Origin: Undibacterium sp. | GTDB lineage: Bacteria; Pseudomonadota; Gammaproteobacteria; Burkholderiales; Burkholderiaceae_D | DNA length: 64,000 nt | Assembly (NCBI GenBank): GCA_030645915.1 | Contig: JAUSNO010000021.1 | Span: 1-64,000, forward strand | Reading direction: 5' to 3' | Shown here: piece after piece, positions 33,614-43,660 of the stretch | Layout of the letters: every line of letters starts with the position of its first letter | How positions within the stretch are numbered: position 1 is the stretch's first letter | The notes under the pieces: model-generated | Seen by the model: the letters and a program-made list of their open reading frames with translations, nothing else | What the model was told of the DNA's origin: nothing | Databases searched by the model: none | Program-made: the position numbers and the translations under genes

Positions 33614-33928
33614 GATGATTTTTTGCTGACGCCTGCTGTGATGGAATGAACGGATTTTCCTGTTAGCGGCGGCAAGCATCAAACGGTAAGCGACGAGATG
33701 GCGATTCTTCACCCCGAGCTGCAAAAAAACTGGCGCGAAGTCTTCGCAAACCACTGTGTTTGGTGGCGCCGGATCGTGTTTTGGCGCAATTTTCCGAAGA
33801 TTATCTTGTTTTTCTAAATTGTGGCAACTGGGCCTGCTTAGCTGATATATTTGCCAAAAATATTTTTTGAGACCCGCTCTGTATGTCGATCACATGCAGA
33901 GTTTTATGATGGAATATTAGGAAAATTC
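33614..33928. other. Intergenic gap, 315 bases
   Basis: The gap sits between the divergent 2TM gene and the M2 peptidase gene. It is expected to hold promoters for both. I see no clear element beyond two weak AT-rich patches. Confidence 0.4.
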
Positions 33929-35773
33929 ATGACCACGCAAAAAAAACTGGCAGCCGCACTGGTTGCCTTGGCAGTCGTAGCGGCCTATCCGGCCAGCGCT
34001 CAAACTCAAACTCAGACCAAACAATCGACCCGGCAACAAAAACAGGCCGCACCGACGGTCGCGGAAGCTGAAAAATTTCTCAAGAATGCAGAAGCGCGCC
34101 TGGAGAAATTATCCAATACGGCGCAACGCGCTGCCTGGGTGTACGAGACCCACATTACCGACGACACCGAGGCGATGTCGGCGCAGGCCAGTGAGCAGGC
34201 ATTGGAGGCCATGGGCCAGATCGCTTTGGAAGCGCGCCGTTACAATGGCTTGCCTTTATCGGCCGATAGCAAGCGTAAATTAAAACTGCTGCAATTAAGC
34301 CTGAGCATCAGCGATGCCAAAGACCGTGAAGCGTATACGCGCCTGGCGGCATCGATGTCCGGTGAGTATGGCAAGGCCAAGTATTGCCGCCAGGCTGGTG
34401 ACGCTGCGTCTTGCCTGGACTTGGGGCAGATGGAAAAAATCATGGCGGAAAGCCGCGACCCCGCCTTGCTGAAAGAGGTGTGGCTGGGTTGGCATAAGGA
34501 GGCCGCCAAGTACAAGGATAGCTATGCGCAGTACGTGGGTCTGTCGAACAAGGGCGCGCGCGAAATGGGTTTTGCCGACACCGGTGCGATGTGGCGCTCG
34601 CAATACGATATGCCGGCAGATGTATTTGCCGCCGAGTCTGAACGTCTGTGGCAACAGGTCAAACCTTTGTATGATTCGCTGCACATGTATGTGCGCCTGA
34701 AATTGCGTAACACTTACGGTAAAGACCTGGTGCCAAAAGAAGGCGCGATACCGGCGCATCTGTTTGGCAATATGTGGAGCCAATCATGGGAAAATCTGTA
34801 TCCGCTGGTCAAGCCGCAAGGGCCGGCAGCATCGCTGGATGTGGGCGACGTACTCAAGAGCAAAAATATCGACGCCAAGGCCATGACGCAGTTTGGCGAA
34901 GGCTTTTATACCTCGCTGGGGATGGAGAAATTACCAGCCACTTTCTGGCAAAAATCGCAGCTGACCAAGCCGCGCGACCGTGAAGTGGTGTGCCACGCAT
35001 CGGCCTGGGATCTGGATAACCTGACCGATGTGCGCATCAAGATGTGCATCACGCCGACCGCTGAAGACTTCCTCACCATCCATCACGAGCTGGGGCATAT
35101 CTACTACGATCTGGCCTACCGCAATCAGCCGCATTTGTTCAAGAACGGCGCGAATGATGGTTTCCACGAGGCGATAGGCGACACCGTTGCCCTCTCGGTT
35201 ACACCAGACTATCTGAATAAACTGGGCTTGCTGAAAGACGTGCCGGATGCGTCACAAGACATCGGCGTCTTGCTCGATCGCGCCTTGCAAAAAGTGGCGT
35301 TCCTGCCGTTTGGTTACATGGTGGATCAGTGGCGCTGGAAAGTGTATTCGGGCCAGGTCAAACCGGCTGATTACGATAAAGTCTGGTGGGAATTGCGCGA
35401 GAAATATCAAGGCGTAAAACGCCCTGCAGCGATGGAGCTAAATGGCTTTGACGCCGGTGCCAAGTACCACGTTGCCGCCGATGTCGCCTATTCACGCTAC
35501 TTCATCGCGCATATCCTGCAATTCCAGTTCCACCGCGCCTTGTGCCGTGAGGCCGGCTACGTCGGTCCGCTGAATCGCTGCTCGGTCTATGGCAATAAGA
35601 AAGCCGGCGAAAAATTTCAGACGATGTTGACCATGGGTGCCAGCCGTCCCTGGAATGAGGCACTGAAAGCGGTGACCGGTGAAGAGCAGATGGATGCCAC
35701 CGCCATACTCGATTATTTTGCGCCATTGAAGGTCTGGCTTGATGCGCAGAACAAGGAGCTGAGCAAGGAATAA
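33929..35773 (+). CDS. ACE-like M2 family peptidyl-dipeptidase
   Basis: A 614-residue peptidase of family M2, the bacterial relatives of angiotensin-converting enzyme, which release dipeptides from the C-terminus. Signal peptide MTTQKKLAAALVALAVVAAYPASA, then about 580 residues of helical domain. The zinc site is HHELGH (His386, Glu387, His390) with Glu414 in GFHEAIGD as third ligand. Length fits a single-domain ACE. It is expected to be periplasmic. AGGAAAATTC precedes the ATG. Confidence 0.96.
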   Translation: MTTQKKLAAALVALAVVAAYPASAQTQTQTKQSTRQQKQAAPTVAEAEKFLKNAEARLEKLSNTAQRAAWVYETHITDDTEAMSAQASEQALEAMGQIALEARRYNGLPLSADSKRKLKLLQLSLSISDAKDREAYTRLAASMSGEYGKAKYCRQAGDAASCLDLGQMEKIMAESRDPALLKEVWLGWHKEAAKYKDSYAQYVGLSNKGAREMGFADTGAMWRSQYDMPADVFAAESERLWQQVKPLYDSLHMYVRLKLRNTYGKDLVPKEGAIPAHLFGNMWSQSWENLYPLVKPQGPAASLDVGDVLKSKNIDAKAMTQFGEGFYTSLGMEKLPATFWQKSQLTKPRDREVVCHASAWDLDNLTDVRIKMCITPTAEDFLTIHHELGHIYYDLAYRNQPHLFKNGANDGFHEAIGDTVALSVTPDYLNKLGLLKDVPDASQDIGVLLDRALQKVAFLPFGYMVDQWRWKVYSGQVKPADYDKVWWELREKYQGVKRPAAMELNGFDAGAKYHVAADVAYSRYFIAHILQFQFHRALCREAGYVGPLNRCSVYGNKKAGEKFQTMLTMGASRPWNEALKAVTGEEQMDATAILDYFAPLKVWLDAQNKELSKE

Positions 35774-35830
35774 AGACGTTTGAAAGAACAGGTAGCGTAC
35801 TTTGTTCTTAAAAAATTAAAAGTGAGCAAG

Positions 35831-35902
35831 CCCACCACGCACTGTCCATGCGCCTTACCAGCCTGCATTGTCTGGAAGCCGCATGAACAGTGCGTGATGG
35901 GC
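35831..35902. repeat. Family A palindromic repeat, copy 6
   Basis: CCCACCACGCACTGTCC and ACAGTGCGTGATGGG form the arms, with one mismatch between them; the centre is CATGCGCCTTACCAGCCTGC. It lies between two convergent genes and reads through a T-rich flank (TTTTTTAATT), so it might double as a terminator for either. Confidence 0.75.
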
Positions 35903-35937
35903 GGGGTGCTTTTTTAATTTATTTTTGCCGCTGATGC

Positions 35938-36774
35938 CTACTTGCAGGCCAGGGTTTGGATCGATACCTTGCAAGGAATATTGCGCTCCCTGATCCGGGC
36001 ATACTCTCCATTGGCGATCATGCTGTGGAAGGTTTTGTTAAAGCGATCGACAAACGCGGCATTGATGGTCTTTTTGCTGAAGGCGACCATGGCAGAGTCG
36101 TTAGAGGCGATGACATCGCTTTTTGTGATGAGCTCACGCAATGCCAACTGCTGAAGTTCAATCAGGCCTGTCGCCTCGTCGGCAATCAGTCCGTCTATCC
36201 GCCCCAGCTCCAGCATTTTCCAGCCGTTGCGCCGGGTATAAACGGGTGTCAGACGCGTTGAAAATGCAGGAATTTTGATGAGTTCATCAAACCGGGGGCC
36301 GTAAGATACATTGATCTGGACGCCAAGCTTGAAGTCGCTTCCCATGATGTCGTCAAGTTTCTTCAACTTAAATTTTTCAAGTGAAGGCTTTGCAACAAAC
36401 AAGACGTTGGGTGAGGTATTGACTATCGTTGAAAAAAGCGCAAAGCGATTCCGCTGCTCGTTTTGTAGTGCGCCTGGCAAAATATCAAGCCGGCCCGCTT
36501 CCAGTTCAAGCAGCGCGCGTGCCCAGGGCATCTCGACAAATTTTGCGCTGCATCCCATTTTTTGCAATGCATCGCGCACCAGTTCGACATAAAAACCAGT
36601 CAATATGCCTTGCTCGTTGCGCGACGAATACGGCACATCATCGTTCCAGCGGACAGTTTTTTCACATTCTGCCGCATACGATGAAGGCGATTGCATGGCG
36701 AACATGAATCCGATGACGACAATTGACATCAAGTTGGCCGGATGCCAGCGGTTGTTGCTCAGTCGATTTTTCAT
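35938..36774 (-). CDS. Orphan periplasmic solute-binding protein (SBP_bac_3)
   Basis: A 278-residue protein with an N-terminal hydrophobic signal or anchor (LMSIVVIGFMFAMQSPSSYA), then a typical polar amino-acid binding fold: VRWNDDVPYSSRNEQGILTGFYVELVRDALQKMGCSAKFVEMPWARALLELEAGRLDILPGALQNEQR. The second lobe has ELIKIPAFSTRLTPVYTRRNGWKMLELGRIDGLIADEATG. It has no permease or ATPase nearby and resembles the first orphan binding protein in the window. It may sense rather than transport. The ATG lacks a strong ribosome site. Confidence 0.85.
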   Translation of the reverse strand: MKNRLSNNRWHPANLMSIVVIGFMFAMQSPSSYAAECEKTVRWNDDVPYSSRNEQGILTGFYVELVRDALQKMGCSAKFVEMPWARALLELEAGRLDILPGALQNEQRNRFALFSTIVNTSPNVLFVAKPSLEKFKLKKLDDIMGSDFKLGVQINVSYGPRFDELIKIPAFSTRLTPVYTRRNGWKMLELGRIDGLIADEATGLIELQQLALRELITKSDVIASNDSAMVAFSKKTINAAFVDRFNKTFHSMIANGEYARIRERNIPCKVSIQTLACK

Positions 36775-36906
36775 TTGCCGGGTGCGTCCTGTGTGATGAG
36801 CGGATGTTTGCTGACAAAGTGTAGAGTTATTCCGTGCCATTGCGTTTTTTTTCGCTGATCATGGGTTTTGCGGCTGGCGCGTGCGGCAAAATTTTGAATG
36901 GCACCG

Positions 36907-36976
36907 CCACCACGCAAGCCCCATGCGATCTGCAGGCCAGGCAGGCCGGAAAGGCGCATGAACAGTGCGTGATGGG
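36907..36976. repeat. Family A palindromic repeat, copy 7
   Basis: CCACCACGCAAGCCCCATGCG and AAGGCGCATGAACAGTGCGTGATGGG. The right arm is identical to that of copy 6 over 15 bases, while the left arm diverges. The two copies bracket the solute-binding gene. Confidence 0.75.
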
Positions 36977-36988
36977 CATGCTGCCTGG

Positions 36989-38245
36989 TCATTTTTTAAT
37001 GTCCTGATTGGTAATGATGCCCAGGTCTTTCAGTTCAGCGATCTTTTCAGGCGGGTAGTGCAGGACGTCGCGCAGGATCAGGTCGGTATGCTGCCCAAGC
37101 AGCGGCGGCGGTGCGCCATACTGGGCTGGCGTGGCCGACATCTTGATCGGATTGCCGACCAGCCGCACTTCGCCCGCGCTAGGGTGGGGCAGTGTGATGC
37201 ACATGTCGCGCGCAATGACTTGCGGATTGTCAAACACGTCGCCCAGGGTATTGATGGGGCCGCAGGGGACACCGGCCGCTTCGAGCAAGTGTATCCATTC
37301 ATGCCTGGTTTTTTGTTTGACCATGTCGGCCAATAGCGGCACCAGCGCATCACGGTGCTGCACCCTTGCCGGATTGGTGGCGTAGCGTTCATCGTCCGCC
37401 AATTCCGGCCTGCCGCCTGCCTGCACAAACTTGCGGTACTGACCGTCATTGCCTGTCGCCACAATGATGTGTCCATCGGCGCTGGCGAAGGTCTGGTAAG
37501 GCACGATATTCGCATGCGCATTGCCCTGGCGCGTCGGCACCTGGCCGCTGGTCAGGTAGTTGCTGCTCATGTTGGCCAGCATCGCCACCTGTACGTCGAG
37601 CAATGCCATGTCGATGTACTGGCCCTCGCCGGTACGGTCGCGGTGGGTTAATGCCGCCATCACCGCGATGGTCGAGTACATGCCTGTCATCAGGTCGGCA
37701 ATCGCGATGCCAGCCTTTTGCGGGCCGCCGCCCGGCAAGTCATCACGCTCGCCGGTAATCGACATGAAGCCGCCCATGCCCTGGATGATGAAGTCGTAAC
37801 CAGCGCGATGGGCGTAGGGTCCGGTCTGGCCAAAGCCGGTGATCGAGCAATACACCAGATCCGGCTTGAGTTGCTTGAGTGATTCGTAATCAAGCCCGTA
37901 TTTTTTTAATTGCCCGACTTTGTAATTTTCCAGCACGACATCCGATTGCAGCGCCAGATCACGGATAATCTGCTGACCTTGGGTGGTGGCAATATCGACG
38001 GTGATCGCCCGCTTGCCACGATTGGTCGATAGATAGTAAGCCGCCTCCGTGGTGTTATTGCCCTGCGCGTCGCGCAAGTACGGCGGACCCCAGCTACGCG
38101 TGTCGTCACCGCTGCCCGGGCGCTCCACCTTGATGATGTCGGCGCCGAGATCCGCCAGATTTTGCGCACACCACGGCCCTGCCAGAACACGCGTGAGATC
38201 GAGTACCCGTATATGCCCCAGCGCCGTCTTGTTTTTATCTTGCAT
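36989..38245 (-). CDS. CaiB/BaiF family CoA-transferase
   Basis: A 418-residue type III CoA-transferase. These enzymes move CoA between carboxylic acids through a catalytic aspartate, here Asp184 in AIADLMTGMY. Other marks are LDLTRVLAGPWCAQNLADLGADIIKVERPGSGDDTRSWGPP at the N-terminus and SYNFGRGKRA-like NRGKRAITVDI. The length is normal. The acyl substrate cannot be told. It is divergent from the UgpQ-like gene with 44 bases between, so the two share a promoter region. AGGATATAGGCAA precedes the ATG. Confidence 0.95.
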   Translation of the reverse strand: MQDKNKTALGHIRVLDLTRVLAGPWCAQNLADLGADIIKVERPGSGDDTRSWGPPYLRDAQGNNTTEAAYYLSTNRGKRAITVDIATTQGQQIIRDLALQSDVVLENYKVGQLKKYGLDYESLKQLKPDLVYCSITGFGQTGPYAHRAGYDFIIQGMGGFMSITGERDDLPGGGPQKAGIAIADLMTGMYSTIAVMAALTHRDRTGEGQYIDMALLDVQVAMLANMSSNYLTSGQVPTRQGNAHANIVPYQTFASADGHIIVATGNDGQYRKFVQAGGRPELADDERYATNPARVQHRDALVPLLADMVKQKTRHEWIHLLEAAGVPCGPINTLGDVFDNPQVIARDMCITLPHPSAGEVRLVGNPIKMSATPAQYGAPPPLLGQHTDLILRDVLHYPPEKIAELKDLGIITNQDIKK

Positions 38246-38289
38246 TTGCCTATATCCTGTTGAATCAATCAATTATTGCGGGAAAAATC

Positions 38290-39021
38290 ATGTGGCCTTA
38301 TCCCAAAGTCATCGCGCATCGCGGCGGCGGCACTCTTGCTCCGGAAAATACCATCGCTGCCATGCAATGTGGTCTCGATTATGGCTTTCATGCGGTTGAG
38401 TTTGATGTGATGTTATCAAAGGACGGCGTTCCTGTGCTGATGCATGACCCGATATTTGGCCGCACCGTATCCTCTGAAGGCGGGGTTGCGACGACTCTCG
38501 CGGCCGATTTGTTGCAGATGGATGCAGGCCGCTGGTTTGCCGGGCGCTTTGCCGGTGAGTGCGTTCCCAGTTACGCAGCGGTGGTGCGTTTTTGCCAGCA
38601 ACATGGCATCTGGATGAATGTCGAGATCAAGCCGGTGCCAGGCTTCGAGCAGGAAACTGGCAGGGCGGTAGCGCGCGTGACCAGGCAATTGCATGCGGCT
38701 GACGCCTTATTGCCGCTATTTTCTTCTTTTTCTTTTGATGCATTGCTGAGCGCCAAAGGCGAGGCGCCGGGTGTTCCGCGGGGATTGTTGATGGACCAGA
38801 TTGAGCCAGGCTGGCTAGGCGCTTTACAGGAAATCGAGGCCGTCTCGCTGCACACCAACCATAAGTACTTAACTGCAGAACTGGCACGTAAAATCAAGGA
38901 TGCCGGCTATGGTTTGCTCTGCTATACCGTCAATACGCCGGAGCGCGCTGCAGAAATAGGCGGGTGGGGCGTGGATGCGTTTTGTACCGACCGTATTGAT
39001 CTGATTCCGGCTGAATTTTAG
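38290..39021 (+). CDS. ugpQ: Cytoplasmic glycerophosphodiester phosphodiesterase
   Basis: A 243-residue GDPD-family enzyme that hydrolyses glycerophosphodiesters to glycerol 3-phosphate and an alcohol. Catalytic and calcium-site motifs are IAHRGG (His10-Arg11), AVEFDVMLSKDGVPVLMHDP (Glu37, Asp39, His52) and WMNVEIKP. No signal peptide, matching UgpQ rather than GlpQ. The name is by family; the Ugp transporter is not in the window. Confidence 0.9.
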   Translation: MWPYPKVIAHRGGGTLAPENTIAAMQCGLDYGFHAVEFDVMLSKDGVPVLMHDPIFGRTVSSEGGVATTLAADLLQMDAGRWFAGRFAGECVPSYAAVVRFCQQHGIWMNVEIKPVPGFEQETGRAVARVTRQLHAADALLPLFSSFSFDALLSAKGEAPGVPRGLLMDQIEPGWLGALQEIEAVSLHTNHKYLTAELARKIKDAGYGLLCYTVNTPERAAEIGGWGVDAFCTDRIDLIPAEF

Positions 39022-39201
39022 CTGGCTTTGTTTCTTTTCTGATACTTACAATTTCTTACTCAGCTTACAGATTTTGATGTCAGCGCTTTTTTAAGCCGGC
39101 CCGTTATAGGTACATGGGCAACACGCTCATTCGGTAACACAGGCTGTAACTGGCAGTATCCAATTAACTTAATTAACTTTCCTTACTTTGAAAGAACTAT
39201 C

Positions 39202-39537
39202 ATGAAAACAGTCAATATCGCCGCCATCGTTCTTGCAAGCTTGTTCGCTATTCCTGCTTTTGCACAAAATACCAATACGCCGAATATTGATAAGCGCGAG
39301 GCAAATCAACAAGCTCGTATCGCCAATGGCATTAATAGTGGCGCACTGACAGCGCAAGAAACTGCGAATTTGGAAAAACGCGAAGCGAAGATCGAAGCTG
39401 ATAAACAAATGGCGAAGGCGGACGGCAAAGTGACCAAGGCAGAACGCGCCAAGTTGCAGCACGAGGAAAACAGAGCGAGCAAGAAAATCTATGCAAAGAA
39501 ACATAATGCCCGCGCGACTAGCCCTGCAAGCAATTGA
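39202..39537 (+). CDS. Small exported charged protein
   Basis: A 111-residue protein with a signal peptide (MKTVNIAAIVLASLFAIPAFA) and a mature part that is almost entirely charged: REANQQARIANGINSGALTAQETANLEKREAKIEADKQMAKADGKVTKAERAKLQHEENRASKKIY. The heptad-like spacing suggests helices; the GALTAQE and DGKVTKAE segments resemble calcium-binding-like loops of EF-hand proteins but are not complete. Function unknown. Confidence 0.8.
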   Translation: MKTVNIAAIVLASLFAIPAFAQNTNTPNIDKREANQQARIANGINSGALTAQETANLEKREAKIEADKQMAKADGKVTKAERAKLQHEENRASKKIYAKKHNARATSPASN

Positions 39538-39598
39538 TTCCCGTCATTCATTCGTGGCCTTGCATGCATAAAATGCGCTAACGGCAGGTAAAAAAACC

Positions 39599-39633
39599 AA
39601 AACCCGTCCAGTAGACAATGCTGGACGGGTTTT
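39599..39633. terminator. Strong rho-independent terminator
   Basis: AAAACCCGTCCAG and CTGGACGGGTTTT form a 13-bp stem with a nine-base loop; the T-run follows. It ends the small exported gene and insulates alaS. Confidence 0.9.
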
Positions 39634-39733
39634 GCATTTTTTGAGGTAATTTCTGTGCCCTTATCACGTATAATCGACGGCTAAATTCGTTTTTTGCCTT
39701 CCTTTTGTCTTTAATTTTATCCATATTGAATCT

Positions 39734-42346
39734 ATGAACTCGTCAGAAATCCGCGATAAATTCCTTAAATTTTTTGAATCCAAGGGACACAGCATAGTCC
39801 GTTCATCCAGCCTGATCCCGGGCAATGATCCAACTTTGTTGTTCGTCAACTCTGGCATGGTGCAGTTTAAAGACGTGTTTTTGGGACAGGATAAACGTAG
39901 CTATACCCGCGCCACCACATCGCAACGCAGCGTGCGTGCCGGCGGTAAGCATAACGATCTGGAAAACGTCGGCTACACGGCGCGCCATCATACTTTTTTC
40001 GAGATGCTGGGCAATTTCTCGTTCGGTGATTATTTCAAGCGCGATGCAATTCATTATGCGTGGGAGTTACTGACGGTTGTTTACGGCCTGCCAAAAGACA
40101 AATTGACAGTCACCGTGTATCAGGAAGATGACGAGGCCTACGCGATCTGGCAGAACGAAATCGGCGTGCCGGTAGAGCGCATCATCCGCATCGGCGACAA
40201 TAAAGGCGCACGTTACGCCTCGGATAATTTCTGGCAGATGGCCGACACCGGCCCATGCGGTCCATGCAGCGAGATTTTTTATGATCACGGCGCCGATATC
40301 TGGGGCGGTCCTCCGGGTTCGCCGGATGAAAACGGTGACCGTTTCATCGAGATCTGGAACCTAGTGTTCATGCAATTTAACAAGGACGAGCAAGGTGTCT
40401 TGCATCCATTGCCTAAGCCTTGCGTCGATACCGGCATGGGTCTGGAGCGCATCGCAGCGGTATTGCAGCACGTGCATTCGAACTATGAAATCGATATTTT
40501 CCAAAACCTGATCAAGGCGGCTGCGCGTGAAACCGGCTGCACCGATCTGAACAATAACTCTCTCAAGGTCATCGCCGATCACATCCGTTGCGCTGCCTTC
40601 CTGATCGTTGACGGGATTATTCCCGGCAATGAAGGACGTGGTTACGTCTTGCGCCGCATTACGCGCCGCGCCTTGCGCCATGGCCATAAACTGGGTCAGA
40701 CCAAACCGTTTTTCTACAAGCTGGTAGCAGATCTGGTCAAGGAAATGGGTGTGGCTTATCCTGAACTGGCAGATGCTGCCGAGCGTGTTGCGCAAGTGCT
40801 TAAACAAGAAGAAGAGCGCTTCGGTGAAACGCTGGAACACGGCATGAAAATTCTGGAAGCCGCGCTCGCCAAGGATGGTAAAAATCTGGATGGCGGCACA
40901 GCGTTCGCCTTGTACGACACCTATGGTTTTCCGCTGGATCTGACTGCCGATATTTGCCGCGAACGTAATGTGGTGCTGGACGAAGCGGGCTTTGATGCGG
41001 CGATGGCGCATCAAAAACAAACCGCACGTGCTGCAGGCAAATTCAAGATGGCGGCGGCGATTGAATACAGTGGCGAGAAGACCAAATTTGTCGGCTACGA
41101 ACAACTCAGCCACGACAGCAAAGTGATCGCTTTGTATGTTGACGGCAGTCCGGTCACTGAAATTAGCGCAGGTCAGCAGGCAATAGTCGTGCTTGATGTT
41201 ACGCCGTTCTATGCCGAATCTGGCGGCCAGTGCGGTGACTCTGGTATCTTGCAAGCCAGCGCTGGTGTGGTGTTTGAGGTGGCCGACACACAAAAAATTC
41301 AAGCCGATGTGTTCGGTCATCATGGCATGTTGAGTTCCGGTTCTTTGAGTATCGGACAAAGCGTCAAGGCGCAAGTAGCGACAGCTGTGCGCGCGCAAAC
41401 CGTGCGCAATCACTCGGCAACGCATTTGATGCACAAGGCCTTGCGTGAAGTACTGGGAGCGCATGTGGCGCAAAAAGGTTCATTGGTCGATGTCGATAAA
41501 ACGCGTTTCGATTTCAGTCATAACGCGCCGATGAGCAACGATGAAATTCGTCAGGTAGAGATCATCGTCAATCGCGAAATTCTGGCAAACGTGTCGACAC
41601 AAGCGCAGGTGATGTCGTTTGATGATGCCGTTAAACACGGTGCGATGGCTTTGTTCGGCGAAAAATACGGCGACGAAGTGCGCGTGCTCGATATCGGCAG
41701 TTCGCGCGAACTTTGCGGTGGTACGCATGTCTCGCGTACCGGCGATATCGGCTTATTCAAGATCGTGGCCGAAGGTGGAATCGCCGCCGGCATCCGTCGG
41801 GTGGAAGCGGTGACTGGTGAAGTTGCTCTGAGTCTGGTGCAGAGTATGGACACCCGTATTGCTGAAGCGGCGGCAGTGCTGAAGGCGCAACCGGAAGAGT
41901 TGACGCAGCGTATCGTGCAAGCACAAGAACACATGAAGTCGCTGGAAAAAGAAGTGACCGCGCTGAAAACGAAACTGGCAGCCAATCAGGGTGATGCGCT
42001 GGTGACTAAGGCACTGGAAATCAAGGGCGTGAAAGTACTCGCTGCAGCACTGGATGATGCTGATGGCACCGCATTGCGCGATACCGTGATTCGCTTGAAA
42101 GATCAGTTAAAGAGCGCCGTCATCGTGTTGGCTTCGGTGCAGGACGGTAAAGTCAGCCTGGTCGCTGGCGTGACTGCAGACTGTATTGGCAAAGTCAAAG
42201 CAGGCGATTTGGTGAACTTTGTCGCGCAACAGGTCGGCGGCAAAGGTGGCGGGCGCCCCGATATGGCGCAGGCGGGCGGCACTGATCCTGCCGGATTGCC
42301 GAAAGCATTGGCCGAGGTCGCTGACTGGTTGAGCCAACGTCTTTAA
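39734..42346 (+). CDS. alaS: Alanyl-tRNA synthetase
   Basis: An 870-residue class II tRNA synthetase with an editing domain. It begins [16 protein letters not shown], typical of AlaS. The editing-site metal motif is [10 protein letters not shown] near 560 with CGGTH near 661. A C-terminal oligomerisation domain ends with [15 protein letters not shown], the conserved C-Ala tail. Length fits the bacterial enzyme. A TATAAT lies at 39669-39674 but with no good -35, so the promoter is uncertain. Confidence 0.98.
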   Translation: MNSSEIRDKFLKFFESKGHSIVRSSSLIPGNDPTLLFVNSGMVQFKDVFLGQDKRSYTRATTSQRSVRAGGKHNDLENVGYTARHHTFFEMLGNFSFGDYFKRDAIHYAWELLTVVYGLPKDKLTVTVYQEDDEAYAIWQNEIGVPVERIIRIGDNKGARYASDNFWQMADTGPCGPCSEIFYDHGADIWGGPPGSPDENGDRFIEIWNLVFMQFNKDEQGVLHPLPKPCVDTGMGLERIAAVLQHVHSNYEIDIFQNLIKAAARETGCTDLNNNSLKVIADHIRCAAFLIVDGIIPGNEGRGYVLRRITRRALRHGHKLGQTKPFFYKLVADLVKEMGVAYPELADAAERVAQVLKQEEERFGETLEHGMKILEAALAKDGKNLDGGTAFALYDTYGFPLDLTADICRERNVVLDEAGFDAAMAHQKQTARAAGKFKMAAAIEYSGEKTKFVGYEQLSHDSKVIALYVDGSPVTEISAGQQAIVVLDVTPFYAESGGQCGDSGILQASAGVVFEVADTQKIQADVFGHHGMLSSGSLSIGQSVKAQVATAVRAQTVRNHSATHLMHKALREVLGAHVAQKGSLVDVDKTRFDFSHNAPMSNDEIRQVEIIVNREILANVSTQAQVMSFDDAVKHGAMALFGEKYGDEVRVLDIGSSRELCGGTHVSRTGDIGLFKIVAEGGIAAGIRRVEAVTGEVALSLVQSMDTRIAEAAAVLKAQPEELTQRIVQAQEHMKSLEKEVTALKTKLAANQGDALVTKALEIKGVKVLAAALDDADGTALRDTVIRLKDQLKSAVIVLASVQDGKVSLVAGVTADCIGKVKAGDLVNFVAQQVGGKGGGRPDMAQAGGTDPAGLPKALAEVADWLSQRL

Positions 42347-42370
42347 TTTATTGTGAGTGATTGAGCGCTT

Positions 42371-42889
42371 ATGATCTTTATCCGCCGTGCAGAACTTGCT
42401 GATGCAGCACAGATACAGCGGGTTTACGCCAGTACCAATACCTATTCAGGCACCTTGCAGCTGCCTCATCCTACTACTGAGATGTGGCAGGAGCGGTTGC
42501 GGCAAATCGAGCCTACTGACACCTTGCTGGTGGCAATGTTCGACGGTGTCGTGGTCGGAACCGGTGGTTTGCGCCAGGAGAAAAACATCCGCAGAAGGCA
42601 CGTCGCAAGCGTTGGCATGGGCGTAGCGGACTCTTTTACCGGACGTGGTGTTGGTAGCGCTTTATTGGCCGAGTTATTGAATCTGGCAGATAACTGGCTC
42701 AATCTTGCGCGTCTGGAACTGACGGTGTTTCGTGATAATGCAGCTGGTGTGCACCTGTACGAGAAATTTGGATTCGAGATTGAAGGCATGCATAGAGCGT
42801 ACGCATTGCGTAACGGTGTTTTTGTCGACGCTAACTCGATGGCGCGATTTCATCCTAAGCAACCGCGAGTCCCTCAAAGCGGTTTGTGA
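42371..42889 (+). CDS. GNAT N-acetyltransferase (YhhY/AaaT-like)
   Basis: A 172-residue GNAT resembling E. coli YhhY: IRRAELADAAQIQRVYASTNTYSGTLQLPHPTTEMWQERLR at the start. The acetyl-CoA loop is SVGMGVADSFTGRGVGSALLAELLNLA, followed by RLELTVFRDNAAGVHLYEKFGFEIEG. YhhY relatives acetylate amino acids. It begins 24 bases after alaS and may be cotranscribed. Confidence 0.92.
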   Translation: MIFIRRAELADAAQIQRVYASTNTYSGTLQLPHPTTEMWQERLRQIEPTDTLLVAMFDGVVVGTGGLRQEKNIRRRHVASVGMGVADSFTGRGVGSALLAELLNLADNWLNLARLELTVFRDNAAGVHLYEKFGFEIEGMHRAYALRNGVFVDANSMARFHPKQPRVPQSGL

Positions 42890-43062
42890 TTGAAATATAA
42901 GTTTGTCTGAGTTTTAATTAGGTTGCCGTAAAAAAATTGTCAATATTTTACTAATATATTTTAACTTGTTGCGTTGCACCATTGTGTTGAATTTTCCGGT
43001 AGAATTGTTTTCAGATAGTTTTTCGCATTTGTTTATTCTATTTTTTCGCTACTGGAAAAATC

Positions 43063-43290
43063 ATGCAATTCAATAAAGAGTTGGACGCGCGCGGTTTAAA
43101 CTGCCCACTTCCCATTTTAAAGACCAAGAAGGCGCTCGCTGATATGATCACGGGGGAAGTGTTGCGCGTCATGGCGACAGATCCTGGCTCTGTGCGGGAT
43201 TTCAAGGCTTTCTCAAAACAAACTGGGAACGAATTATTGTCGCATCTGGAAAATAGTAAAGAATTTGAATACTTTATCAAACGCAAATGA
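43063..43290 (+). CDS. tusA: TusA-type sulfur transfer protein
   Basis: A 75-residue TusA/SirA protein that carries persulfide sulfur for tRNA thiolation or cofactor synthesis. The signature is LDARGLNCPLPILKTKKAL with the active cysteine in CPLPIL (Cys14), and the C-terminal pair DPGSVRDFKAFSKQTGNELL is typical. No TusBCD or IscS is nearby. The preceding 170 bases are very AT-rich. Confidence 0.95.
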   Translation: MQFNKELDARGLNCPLPILKTKKALADMITGEVLRVMATDPGSVRDFKAFSKQTGNELLSHLENSKEFEYFIKRK

Positions 43291-43349
43291 TGTAGCTGTT
43301 TTAGTGGCTATTTTGATAGTGTTTTTATTTCGTCATTAATTTTTGTTGT

Positions 43350-43384
43350 AAAAAACCCTCAAATATTTTTGTGGGTTTTTTTTC
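43350..43384 (+). terminator. Rho-independent terminator of tusA
   Basis: AAAAAACCC and GGGTTTTTT pair across a 14-base loop, followed by further T residues. Confidence 0.85.
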
Positions 43385-43521
43385 GCCTGTAATTTAATGA
43401 TTCATTTCTTTAGTGTTTTATCCGGTTTTTAGATCTGGTGCTCTACTATCGCGGTGGATTGAAAAGAACGATCGTGCTAAATTGGCGACTATTAAGGCGT
43501 TTCGTTCTATAATCGACACAG

Positions 43522-43537
43522 TTTACGTTTACGTCAA
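43522..43537 (+). promoter_or_regulatory. LiuR-like operator upstream of etfBA
   Basis: TTTACGTTTACGTCAA is an imperfect palindrome (TT-ACGT-xx-ACGT-AA) that resembles sites bound by the MerR-family regulator LiuR of branched-chain amino acid and fatty acid catabolism in proteobacteria. It lies 9 bases downstream of a TATAAT, where a repressor would block RNA polymerase. The identity of the regulator is inference from motif memory. Confidence 0.45.
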
Positions 43538-43660
43538 TTAGCAGCATTCAGCATCGGCTAGTTGTGGTTAGTGAGATGCGCGCAGTTTTCAAATCAATTG
43601 CATCAATCCGTATCATCATCTCTGTTTAAAATTTAGCTCATTATCAATAAAGGCAGAACT

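Larger units (their letters stand above)
43291..43660. other. Intergenic gap with terminator, promoter-like and LiuR-like sites
   Basis: This 370-base gap holds the tusA terminator, a TATAAT at 43508-43513 and an imperfect palindrome TTTACGTTTACGTCAA just after it; both are listed separately. It is the expected control region of etfBA. The rest is AT-rich. Confidence 0.6.

Noticed and set aside
39669-39674. A TATAAT as the alaS promoter
   Set aside because: No -35 element at an acceptable distance; kept only as a remark in the alaS entry.
40361-41473. A 370-codon minus-strand frame inside alaS
   Set aside because: It lies wholly within the well-supported alaS gene in antisense and has no recognisable domain.
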